DNA of 64,000 bases from Sipunculus nudus (taxonomy: Eukaryota > Annelida > Sipuncula > Golfingiida > Sipunculidae), in contig CM049306.1 of NCBI GenBank assembly GCA_026874595.1, forward strand, positions 59,094,019-59,158,018, read 5' to 3'. Position 1 is the first letter of the stretch; each line of letters begins with the position of its first letter. The notes beneath the pieces are model-generated. The model did not search any database. It was not told where the DNA came from and was given only the letters and a program-made list of their open reading frames with translations. Positions 44,400-54,910 of the stretch are shown one piece after another. Both the position numbers and the translations under genes were made by a program.

Positions 44400-44638
44400 A
44401 AAAAAAATCACTGTATCTGATTTAGAATAGTATATAGTTACATTAAAGAGTCTAATATGAATTTAAAACGAACACTGCGCTTGATTGCAAATGTAGGCGT
44501 TTTCGCCATTGATGCACCATTTTGTGTTGAACCTCGTGGATACGGTCCCTCAGGTAAGCAAACCTCGCGCGACCCAGAAACCTAGCCAGGTGTGACGTGA
44601 TTGTTAAGGTAGTGAATCATATACGACGAGACTGCAAG
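43026..44638. other. Intergenic with two long AT microsatellites
   Basis: (AT)n lies at about 43,826-43,873 and (TA)n at about 44,342-44,396. No gene. A perfect donor-like CTCAGGTAAGC near 44,549 could mark a non-coding 5' exon of the next gene. Confidence 0.45.
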
Positions 44639-45394
44639 ATGGTGCGTTTGTTTAAAAAGAAGAAAGAAACTACAACAGGGGCCAGCCCTGAACCAGTGGT
44701 CAAAGCTGAACAGGTAGAGTTATCGACAGTCGAAGAGGGGATTGACGGACCCGAGAAAGGTACGCCAGATAGGGGGCCGTCCAGAGATGTGTCGTTTGAC
44801 GACGTCCACAACCGTTCAGTGGAAGTAGGCCACACCGTGTTTATAACACCGGGCCCTGCACCGATTGTACACCAAGAAGGTGAGGGTTACCGTCCCTCCC
44901 CCAGCCCGGCAGCCGTGGCAGGAGCCCCGTCCCCCATGCCTGTGGGAGCCTCGTCCCCCGTGCCTTTGGGAGCCCCACCCCCGGGGCCAGTACAGGCCTC
45001 CTCGCGACCTACTTGGAAGCCTTTCAGTAACATCAGATCAAAAAACAAACCCGTGTTCAGCGCTAACGCCGAGAAACGTGCCCTAGAACAATTTGAAAGC
45101 AACTTGACAAATTGGCGGATTTTGCAGCCAAATCGGGAAGCGTACGGGTTTGATTACGTGAACTGGAAACCTTATGGCTACCGACGACGTGTGACGCATC
45201 CCGGCGAGTTTAACCGTCAGTGTAGGGCCCTCATACCTTACGTTTCAGGTGTTGTTGTGAGTGGGCTAGCTGGGGCGGAGGAGAGGGGGCCAGCCAAACT
45301 GCCCGTCCCCCTGGGGCGCGGACCGGCCGCTACATCATCTAATGCACCCAGTAGAGACCCATTGATAGCCGCCATGGGACCGGGCGGGCGCTGA
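44639..45394 (+). CDS. Unrecognised Pro-rich protein, 251 aa, candidate single-exon gene
   Basis: An uninterrupted frame from ATG (CAAGATGG context) to TGA, in clearly GC-richer DNA than its AT-rich flanks. It starts MVRLFKKKKETTTG (basic), then acidic and Ser-rich sequence. A Pro-rich repeat follows, GAPSPMPV/GASSPVPL/GAPPPGPV, three 24-bp units at 44,921-44,992. The C-terminal half has a block rich in Trp, Tyr and Arg: QFESNLTNWRILQPNREAYG, then FDYVNWKPYGYRRRVTHPGE. It ends in a low-complexity Gly/Pro/Ala tail. No signal peptide or membrane segment. I do not recognise the family. An upstream non-coding exon is possible. Confidence 0.55.
   Translation: MVRLFKKKKETTTGASPEPVVKAEQVELSTVEEGIDGPEKGTPDRGPSRDVSFDDVHNRSVEVGHTVFITPGPAPIVHQEGEGYRPSPSPAAVAGAPSPMPVGASSPVPLGAPPPGPVQASSRPTWKPFSNIRSKNKPVFSANAEKRALEQFESNLTNWRILQPNREAYGFDYVNWKPYGYRRRVTHPGEFNRQCRALIPYVSGVVVSGLAGAEERGPAKLPVPLGRGPAATSSNAPSRDPLIAAMGPGGR
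44921..44992 (+). repeat. In-frame 24-bp minisatellite, three units
   Basis: GGAGCCCCGTCCCCCATGCC and two diverged successors, each coding G-A-x-x-P-x-P-x. Confidence 0.85.
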
Positions 45395-46900
45395 AACCAG
45401 AATCAAAGTCAGTTGAATTGGATATACATGTAACGATCGCTTTGTACATTTGGAAATCACTCTATTATCAGTGCTATAAGTTATTAATTACACAACACTC
45501 CAGATTAAAACCATCTAAGAACATCCCATATATTCGCCCAGGAGATGATATTATGACAAGGAACACACGCGTTACCATGGCACCCAGGTGAGAAGATAAT
45601 ATGGTGTATTTTCATATTGGAACTTGACGTCAGAAATCCGGAGAGAATCAGAACGCTAAGTTTAATGGAAACGGAAGTCCGGGGGCATACACCAAAAGTA
45701 TGTACTGGTTGCTGGCTATATATTCATGACCAGGATAACTCTAATCACCGCCTGATTGGGGAAAAACAATAATCTTGTAAGATACAGCAAAATGTGGATT
45801 TTCATTTTATTTTAATGTACGATTCCATATGTTTGTTTCTACATGTACATTTCTAAAATGTACATTTTGTGTATGCATTTGTATATAAATAATGTAGAAT
45901 ACGATGTCCACGTGTTTTATTTTAATGTTATATATACATGAATGGTGTATATTTTGTGTATTTTAAAAGGTATTAATACAACCGAAATGAATGCTAAAAC
46001 TTTACAAAATTTTATAAAATTTACCTTTGTTTTGTTATTAGATGGTTATATTGGCCACATTGGTTTTAGTAATTTTTACTTAGGTGATACTGTACAAAAG
46101 GAAACCTTTGGGCATATTGTATTTATCTCAGGGGAATAATTGGGTTTCTCTCGTACATCTGTATGATAGAGAATTCTGATGTATCTCTTGACACCCGTAA
46201 AATGTCAATCCGTAACCATGACAACCGGCTCACAAGCAAGTGGTACATAGATTAATAAAACACCTCATGACTGCAAAATGTCAATCGAGCCGAATTAACA
46301 TAATAAAGCATTCGGTCAGTGCTTGCATAATTGAAACGGCCTTCGCTAATTGAATGTTATCCAGCCCACACACGTCTATGAATATTCATTAACAATACAT
46401 GGTACAGTATAGCTGATGAATAAGTGACCCCATTCAGGGAAAATTCCTGCGTGGTCTTTTGTATTGGATCAGCTTCCAATGGGTTGTATATATGTTTGAA
46501 AAGATATTTATATATTTTTATATGAATCACTCTCTAATGTCAAGTGTATATATAGTTTATATTAAAATGAAAGTCTGACTTTGAATTTACCTGGTTTGTT
46601 TATTGGAGCGAAAGTACACTGTGGGAAACCAATCGATTTATTTCCAGTGCGCATGCGGGAAGGTGTTTCCGGGGGACCGTATAAACTCTCAAAATGGTGT
46701 GGTGCAGTAATCGTCCACTCCATCCAATCATACAATCATAATGTTCGTATATACATTGATTTATTGGATACAAGACTCGGTTAAAGAAGTTGGCTCACAG
46801 TGCCGGTTTTACATATACACTATAATGCCCAACTACTCGTGTAATAAAAATAAATCAAATGTTATTTCATTTCACTCCAAATGTGGACACATTTTTAGCT
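45395..46900. other. Intergenic, no recognised gene
   Basis: Mostly AT-rich. AATAAA at 46,255 could serve the upstream gene but is far away. Nothing else stands out. Confidence 0.45.
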
Positions 46901-46924
46901 GACTATAAGTAATCTGAGGTATAT

Positions 46925-47095
46925 TCATGCTCCTTTGTCCGTCTATTGACAGGGCACCGTTGTAAAAGCACCGATCCCATTGCACCTCACAAAGTACGTC
47001 CGTTTGGTTTAGATTAATGTGTTTATAAAGTGTGTGGGACAAACTTACCACCATTCGTAATAAAAACACGTCCAATAGCGATATCTGTCCCCTCT
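46925..47095 (-). mobile_element. Repeat family D, 5' fragment (inverted)
   Basis: Read on the minus strand: CGCTATTGGACGTGTTTT, CGAATGGTGG, AACCAAACGGACGTACTTTG and TGGGATCGGTGCTTTTA. These match 62.98-63.10 kb, including the peptide word NQTDVLC. Confidence 0.6.
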
Positions 47096-47204
47096 TTAAA
47101 TCTCACATAGAGGAAGAAAAGGCCGCTGTACCGATTGGGTGTGCAAGCTTGGCTGTATCTTCTCAATATCCTAATTACCAAAGTGTATGAGGGTACTAAT
47201 ATCT

Positions 47205-47208
<4 letters not shown>

Positions 47209-47243
<35 letters not shown>
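47209..47243. repeat. (CT)n microsatellite after a C run
   Basis: About 17 CT dinucleotides following a run of C. Confidence 0.9.
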
Positions 47244-47246
<3 letters not shown>

Positions 47247-47454
47247 CATTTAATGGTTTCACAGAACAAATGCGATATATACCTAATTGGTTTGTTTTAA
47301 CATGCTTGGCTCATACTTTGGCTCATGTCCATTATTCTATAATTTTCAGGGTTACATTTCAGCAGGGCCATTTTCTCTTAGCTTATCGAATGCTAATATA
47401 TATGAAAAAACCCCAAAAGAAATAGGTATATTATACATTTGTAAAACTTTCCAA

Positions 47455-48255
47455 AATTCAGCTGAGCGTCGTGACCCATGGGTCCTTTGTTTTAAGGTCA
47501 TTTTGATTGACTGTTATTCCATGCTAAAGTAAGATATGCATTTATATGAGAGACAGATGACATAATGATATCAGTGGCCGGGCATAATACATTTTTGGAT
47601 CATTTTTAAAGGGAGAAAGGTCAAGGTCATATAGGGGCCATCTGTCTGCTTATGTTTCCTAATAATAACTCCAGTTTTGAATGACACATTTTTTCAAACC
47701 TTACTTATATATGACTAATCTACAATGTAAGACCCCTATTGATTTTGGGGTCACAGATCAAGGTCAAAGGACCAACTTATTTATAAAGAATGTGGATGGA
47801 TTTTAATCCCAATTTTCCACTCGAAAACTTCCAACTAACACATATAGATTACCTGGAATTAGGAGATGAACCTGGTTGATTTTGGGGGTCACTAGGTCAA
47901 AGGTCAAGGTCACAGTGGCCATCTGTCCATATATTTTTCCATATTGATAACTGAATTCTTTGGATTAACACATTGGTTTTGAACTTGATTTATGTATGGC
48001 CCACCAATAAATAAGAACCCTTTTTTTTATTTTGGAGTCATGAGGTCAAGGTTAAAGGTCACAGGGCAGAAGGCATTATTCAGTATTATGTCAAATTACA
48101 GTCTGAATCAGGATTTTGGCTGGACCACATCGTGGTCAGTGTTTGGACTGGTCAAATTCCTGACTAGGATTTGGTTTAGGATTTTGACGTTATAAGAATA
48201 TTCTCATTATCAATTTTAGCTGCGCGCCGTGACCCAAAGGTCCCTTGTTTTTACA
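47455..48255. mobile_element. AGGTCA-rich tandem repeat bounded by direct repeats
   Basis: CAGCTGAGCGTCGTGACCCA (about 47,459) and TAGCTGCGCGCCGTGACCCA (about 48,219) mark the two ends, each followed by a GGTCC(C/T)TTGTTTT tail. Between them four units of about 130-150 bp carry GGTCAAAGGTCAAGGTCAC-type runs and GGCCATCTGTC. No coding frame. Confidence 0.7.
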
Positions 48256-49050
48256 TATATTAATTGATGCACCTATATTAATATTCCTTCAAGAATATTA
48301 TATAAAAACCAGGATCTGGCCCATAAAGGTGTAGGTAGAAACTTTCCTAATGAGTTGGGGGGGGGGGGGGACTAGAAATTTTCTGCAGCTTCTTGCATGG
48401 TGAATTCATGTGAATTTCAACAAAAATATAAGAAGGAAGAATTTGCAGATATATAGTGTGTAACCTATCATAGTTTATACATGAACAATATTTCCAGGTT
48501 TTCAAAACCTATTTTGTGAAAAACTCTCTTGAAGCTTTTCTCAGATGTGTTGTCCACATGTTAGGGAAAATGAAATTTTAGACTTGTAATGTTAGCAACA
48601 ATAAGCTGTATTTGGTAGACTGAGTCTTGACCAATTCATGAGACTACTATGTAGTTGGCTGATTGGAAAGTTGAGTGTCTTTGTTGAATATGGATATGCC
48701 ATAAAAATGGTTGTACCTTTTATTTTCATATGACTGAACAATTTATCATCACACTATGTCACACACAACAAGGAAGCCTTATTTACCGGTAACCCATTTC
48801 CTAAAGTATGAGGAGCTATGATGCCAGCTCAGGGGCGCTATTCCGGCCCTCTGACGTTAGATTGTATACGACCAGCCTACTGGCTGTCAGAGTGTGGTTA
48901 GATCCTTCAGCGAGTAACGCACTATAAGGTTCTGAGGATGCAAATATCTTCGTCATTTCTGACAAGCCTCATGGCCTAAAGGGATATACTGTCAATTGAC
49001 ATAAAGACTAATCGTTAGCATTTTTAGTATACTTTCTAACAACACCAAAC
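48256..49050. other. Intergenic, no recognised feature
   Basis: Contains a 13-base G run near 48,358; otherwise plain AT-rich DNA. Confidence 0.45.
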
Positions 49051-49084
49051 ATGATCGGCGAGGAAAGTTCCGTTTTAACTCAAC

Positions 49085-49345
49085 ATATCGGTAAACTTCT
49101 CCACGTTTCCGTTGAAATTCTGCCCGCATTAAAAATACAAGCATGGCTTGCATGGGTCACTGGATGCAGCCGACTTGTGAGCGATACAGGAAATGACTCG
49201 TTACATGTATTCTCTTGTGTTAATTCATCATTCGTAGCATAATGGTAAGATTATGGGTTGTTTACAACAATATGAATGCAACATAATGGAAGACCACTGC
49301 GATACATTCCTCGATATTGCTTGTATCATGACCCAAGAAGGGTTA
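49085..49345. repeat. Dispersed repeat family B, copy 2
   Basis: Diverged copy of 42,055-42,370, with GTTGAAATTCTGCCCGCAT, ACAGGAAATGACTCGTTACA, TAAGATTATGGGTTGTTTA and ATTGCTTGTATCATGAC. Confidence 0.6.
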
Positions 49346-50240
49346 CCAGTCCAATTCTCAATGTCTACTGAATCGAGTAGTCACAGCTCTGAGCTCTGTT
49401 GCCTAGAATGTCATGCACTATTCAGCTCTACTATATGTCACATTATTCACATATTATCTTGGCTTTTAGTCAGGACAGCAATAATATTTCATTAAGAATG
49501 AGCTGCTTAGTTTCATAAAAGACCTAGTGTGGGGAAAATTAACACATGAATTTAATGCTGGTACTTAGGAAAATGTAAGTGCTTCCACAGAAATCTTTGG
49601 ATTATAAATTACATTTATCATGATATATACTGGAATGTTATATTGATGCGAAAGTGGGATGGGGAGGTCCCAGTCTGTATCACAAACAGTTACTGATGCG
49701 CGATGTGGACAATGTTCCAAGACCACTTTGATGATTGAAGTCTTTATTCAACAGCATAAGGGCTCGGCAACTTTCTGCCTGCAGTGGCCTGCAGCAGAGA
49801 TGGTCCGTCTCTCTGACAGAACCGCCCAGTCTAGCTACGTGGGTATGCACAATACAAGAGTTTTGATACAGAGCTGTCACGTGACATATGAGACATGCAT
49901 ATTTATTAATTGTTCTGCAATTCGTCACAAAAGCTATTCCTTATTGGATTTCCAAAAGTAGGCCACAATAACGTCAGAGTTGAACGGCTACTTTCTAATT
50001 TTACTGTGATCTGATTGAACCAAAGTTCTCTTGAATATCCCATGTGCGACTCCATATGAACTTTTGTTTGAAGCTAATATCGTTACCCATAATGTCACTG
50101 ACTGACTGAAAGTGATGTCGGCGCTCAAGCCAGTCACAGGTCTCCGGAAAAATGCGGCCCGCACTTGCTCACTCAGCAATGACAAATTTGACAGATTGAG
50201 TCGGTTTTACAGTTAGATATTAAAGGCGAAAAAAAGAAGA
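49346..50240. other. Intergenic, no recognised gene
   Basis: The part at 49,650-49,970 is less AT-rich and open for 100 codons on the plus strand (TDARCGQCSKTTLMIEVF), but no family or splice sites support it. Confidence 0.35.
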
Positions 50241-50244
50241 TAAT

Positions 50245-50405
50245 GGTATATTTGAAGATCGTAGTGAGAGAGGTTGAGGAAACCGGAGAACCCGGAGAGA
50301 ACCACCGCCCTTGGACACTACAACCCATTCTTATGGCAGCACCTTTGATCGAACCCGGGTCGCCAGAGGAGAAGGCCTGGCGTTTTACCGTTTTAATTGT
50401 TGATC
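50245..50405 (-). mobile_element. tRNA-derived SINE-like sequence
   Basis: On the minus strand GCGACCCGGGTTCGATCAAA fits a tRNA T-arm with box B. Downstream lies GAATGGGTTGTAGTGTCCAA and then GGTTCTCTCCGGGTTCTCCG, a body of the kind shared by several marine-animal SINEs. Box A is weak. The plus-strand open frame here is a shadow. Confidence 0.5.
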
Positions 50406-50662
50406 AAAGTAATTACTGTATTTCTACCTCACAAAGCAATGAAGCAATAAATTTTACTGGCTCTTTAACCTAAACCAGCACACAGAACCTGTACAGATTG
50501 AGATATCTGAGCAGAATCCTTTTAGACTATTTATTATGCAGTTTAAGTTTTACTATTCGATAACAATATTACAAAACCAAGGCCAAATAGGCTTTATATT
50601 TGGATGATAAATACAATTCTAAGACAATTGATCCCATTGCATTCATTGGAGGCATGGCATGT

Positions 50663-50663
<1 letters not shown>

Positions 50664-50693
<30 letters not shown>
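50664..50693. repeat. (CT)n microsatellite
   Basis: About 15 uninterrupted CT units. Confidence 0.9.
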
Positions 50694-50696
<3 letters not shown>

Positions 50697-50699
50697 GGA

Positions 50700-53043
50700 A
50701 AAGCAGTGCTGACATCTGGTGGCAAAATTGTGAACTGCTGTGTTCTCTGATCCTTGAGATGCAAGGGAATTTATGTCATTGAGATGTATAGTTACTCTGA
50801 CTTATCAGATAAGTTTCTCTTACTTTATCATAATTAAAACAAGACGGAAATTAAAGAGATTTCTGTTGAATGTTTACTTTATCATAGGATGTTAATGTGT
50901 GGATTCTTCAGCAAATTATAAAAAAAATCTTAAATATTGCAATATTTCCCAAATCTTGAAAATATATGTATATTTGTAAATATGAATAAAAATAATGATT
51001 ACTTAAAATGATATATTCAAAACAAGGAAAATTGTTTTATAAGACATTGGTTTTATTTTAAATGTTTTTCAAGTTTCAGAAATATTATCTAATACTTGAA
51101 ACTAAAAGGAATTCGCTCCACCTTTGTCCTCAATGTTCTCTGAAACCGCGTTGCGTATGACACTGTGCCATAACCTCTTACTTAAGGTGATTGTCCCCTC
51201 AGTGACAAGGTCGATATGAGAATAAATAATTCTTAATGTACACATCATTCTGAGTGATTTTTTTTTGCGTGTTTTTTTTATCTGAATGTAGATTATACCA
51301 CCGAAAGCATCTAAACTGCCTTCGGCAAAGCCCGGAATGCGGCCTTGTGGTAATTTACAATTCAATCAACCTCCATGCAGCACGGGATTAAGTTCTATTG
51401 TGCATGTGAATAAACCAGGGTGTGACTGACCTACTTGCAGTGTCAACATATGTAAACAAAAGGTGTTTCTCGATCCCTCGGCACACATTTCTCATGACAG
51501 CATACAACAATGTTAAAAGGGGGCTTCTTTTCAGGCCCCGCAGCTGTTTTTAATGGACCTAGACCCCCCCCCCCTCCCGTTTCCAGACCTTGGGCCCTGA
51601 AACCACGGATCCAGAGGCGGACCCAGGTTGAACTCTAACATCTCTCATTTAATCCATTTCTTTTCGCAGTTATTATTAAAAAAAAGCCACATACGCGGCA
51701 CTTATGATGAAATTGTACAAATATGATCTATGACAACAAAGTAACAGATGCTGTGCATATGTCATAGTTTATTGTAAATCAACAAAAAAGTTCAATTCTA
51801 CTGTAGCTGCATGATTTTAGACCTAGTCAGTGTAAAAATAATTCTCTAAAAGTACTGAGTATTTAATAAATATGTTGTAGGACAAAGAGTTATTTTTCGG
51901 GCTGTCATATTTTTTTCCCTGCTTTAATAAAATTGTCAGTTTCCTGGCAAACTGAAATGTGATTAATTTTGATATTTAATATTGATTGCACTTGAAATTG
52001 CTGACACCTGGTGATGTGTTATCAAACAACTCTGTCAAATTCCAGCCACCGCTGTGCAAGCATATTAAATTTTCATTGTCATTTAATGCAGTGGTAGTTT
52101 ATCTTGGCTAAAAACACAAGGTATCAAATTCCATAAGCTCCACAGTTCAGGTATTAAATATGTAACAAGACTTCGTCATTTTCAGCAATCATTTCACTTT
52201 CGGTTTTACAGGTTTAATTTCACGGGGAGAATTGGTCTATTAAACATGTATGTTTAAAGTGAAAGTATATATGATTGTGCAGAAATACTGTTTTTTGAAA
52301 TTCTGCCAAAGTGGGTAAAAATTGAATGTGAAATTACAAAGGTGTGAAGAAATACCGAGGATTAAGGGATTCAGCAAACCAATAAACTGAGAGCTTTTAC
52401 TAAGAAGGTAGAGTTAGGCAGAACCGCGAATAATCAGTTATTACAACATATTTATTGTATACATTGTATTTGGAAAGTTCAAGAGCACAGAATTTTAGTC
52501 ATTCGCAGCTGTCAGTTATTACAAGGATGTAGTAAAAGGAGGGGTCCAATCTAGGAAGACTCTTGATAGTCCGGGCCCGAAAAAGGGAGTGGGGTACCAG
52601 GGCACAAAGATTGGTCTGAAACCCTTCAATAAAGGGCTTAGTGGTTGAAGGGGGGGGGGGTGTTCCGGACCCCCCCCCCCCCCTGGATCCGCAAATGTAT
52701 TATACCTCTATACCTTCTGGCAGGTATTATGTCATTGTTATTGTTGGTTATAGTTACTCTGTTGGTTTGTTATTTAGCAGCTTAATTAAAAAGTTATAAA
52801 TTGATATTGATGAAATATATTGAGTTTTAGGGTAACATCAAAGGAATAGTACATTAAATTTTGGAGGTTATCTGGATAACACGATATGTGTTTGTTTAAA
52901 GGATTCATGAGCTTTGCAAGGTTGGGTAGCTTTCTTATCCCATCGAAGAGCAAGTCAACATTCATTATAATTAGGAGCTGCCTTTATTGTGGCATGCGGA
53001 GCTGACCTGTAATGCAATTACAGAGTTGATGAGGCATGACACA
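50700..53043. other. Intergenic; GGATCC-type repeat debris
   Basis: Words such as ACGGATCCAGAGGCGGACCC (about 51,605) and CCCTGGATCCGCAAATG (about 52,681), each near C or G runs, point to eroded copies of the GGATCC element family. No gene was seen. Confidence 0.45.
52651..52686. repeat. G-run facing C-run, potential GC hairpin
   Basis: About 12 G, then TGTTCCGGA, then about 15 C. The two runs are complementary across a short loop. Confidence 0.8.
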
Positions 53044-53506
53044 TACTGTGGTTGGCCCTATATTCATGAGGCAGAGTTTTCCGCGACCTCCTCATTTTGA
53101 ACGTTTTACGAGGGTTTAATTTTCGCGAATGCGCCAGAATCTATAAATTTCTATAGGTACAGCAGTATTTATAATGATTTTTTAAATTCAGAATGAATCC
53201 TACACCATCTCGTTAATATCTAGTTCAGTCATTAATTTGTGATTCATGTCACAGTCGAGATATCTCCCGTGATTACAGCGTGATTTACAATAATTAATAC
53301 TTGTATGCATGGTCCAGTTTCGATACCATGCACGGATCAGGTTGTTTCCAGAGGTATGATAAATAATCATCTGTTTGTGCAGATGCATCATCCCCTCTTT
53401 TCCATTTTAGTTCATTGGGTATTTTATTCCCGATGGTTTCGTATTAATTTACCATCACGAATATCGCGAAAATAAAACCCCGATGAATAAAAAGACAACC
53501 ACGGTA
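53044..53506. mobile_element. 463-bp MITE, TACTGTGGTTG family, copy 2
   Basis: The left end TACTGTGGTTGGCCCTATAT and reversed right end TACCGTGGTTGTCTTTTTAT are inverted repeats with TA tips. TTTTCGCGAAT inside the left end and ATCGCGAAAAT inside the right extend the symmetry. Same family as 8,467-8,897. Confidence 0.75.
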
Positions 53507-54259
53507 CCTCAGGGAGAGCATGATTTCACATATTTCCAGAGCTCATGGAGCACACCAATGTTAGATCATAATCCTGCCAGAGGTACATATGTATTCAGTG
53601 ACTATACTGCGAGGTTCTTTTTTACGTGATGGTGATTGTTATAAAATAGGTATATGATGTACAAGTAAAATACATTTGCAGATGGGATACTTGTTCTGAT
53701 CTACATGCGGTTCCTGAATATATTATATATTTCATAGGGGTGAATTAAAAACCACATCTCCTTGGTAATATTATACATTTAACAGCTATGAACGCTCACC
53801 GTTCAGGGTTAGCTCACAGATGTGCCAGTCTAGGGTGATCAGGGAGGGCTGAATAAAGTTTTAATGTAACCACAGTCTGCAGAACTGTTGTCCTGTGGGT
53901 AAATCATGACTTATGTCCCAATTCCCTTTGTATGTATCTTGTTTTATTTTAAAAAAATTAAATTCCAGCTTTACCCTTTCTCGGTCAGATTAATTTTAGT
54001 TTTTTTTTTCAAATTCAGTTCCCTCTATATAAGGGTTAAAGGTTACTGTATAAATGACTACATAAATAACATATAAAGATTATGTGATAATCTCACAAAC
54101 TATTCATTGTATTTTTACTAAATTTTAAAAGTATTTTCAAGGATACTTTGTATATGATAAATTAGAATAATTAAAAAATTCAATAACTTGAATACGGGTA
54201 GTCGACCGTCGACTACATGTATCCGCCGAAATCAGAGTGGAACGGGTGAAGTCAGGGAT

Positions 54260-54910
54260 GGATTGAGTGCCAAGGGCAAATAGAGAGAGATGTGTTGCAT
54301 ATTAGCATGGATGTCTGCCATGTAAACATGATTGTAGGTGGCGCCACCTGATATTTGAAAGAGAAAGCTATTAAACATGTATACATATGCAAAATTTCAG
54401 ATGGATAAGTCAGACCACTGCTGAGATATGAGTGATTTTTACCCCAGGCAGATGAACAGATCGACACTATGCAAAAATGGTTTTAAGTTGGGCCACCAAT
54501 TGTATGAGCTGTAGAAATGCAAAATTTCAGGGCGATACGTCAAACCAATCCTGAGATATTTCCATGGGTGTCTGCAGCGTAAACATAAGCTATCCAAGAT
54601 GTATATACATGCAAAATTTTAGCCAGATAAGCCGAACCACTGCCGAGATATGAGTGATTGTATCCTACGGTAGACAAACAGACGGATCGACGCTGTGCAA
54701 AAATGGTTGCGGATGGCGCCACCACTTTTGTGCATGATGAAGAGCTATGTGAGATCTATGCACATTCAAATTTTAAGGAGGATACGTCAAACCAGTCTTA
54801 ACATTATAAGCCTGGATGTCTGCAGCCTGAACGTGAATATAGGTGGCGCCACCTGTCATAAAATCAAGAAAGCTAACCAGGATGTATACACATGCAAAAA
54901 ACTTGGCTCA
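54260..54910. repeat. GGCGCC-module repeat, second locus
   Basis: GTAGGTGGCGCCACCTGATA (about 54,337), GATGGCGCCACC (about 54,712) and TAGGTGGCGCCACCTGTCAT (about 54,840) recur, with GAGATATGAGTGATTTTTAC and TGGATGTCTGCAGC between. These match modules at 6.46-6.66 kb. Confidence 0.75.

Noticed and set aside
49659-49961. 100-codon plus-strand frame with CGQCSKTT
   Set aside because: No splice sites, family or upstream promoter could be supported; listed only as intergenic.
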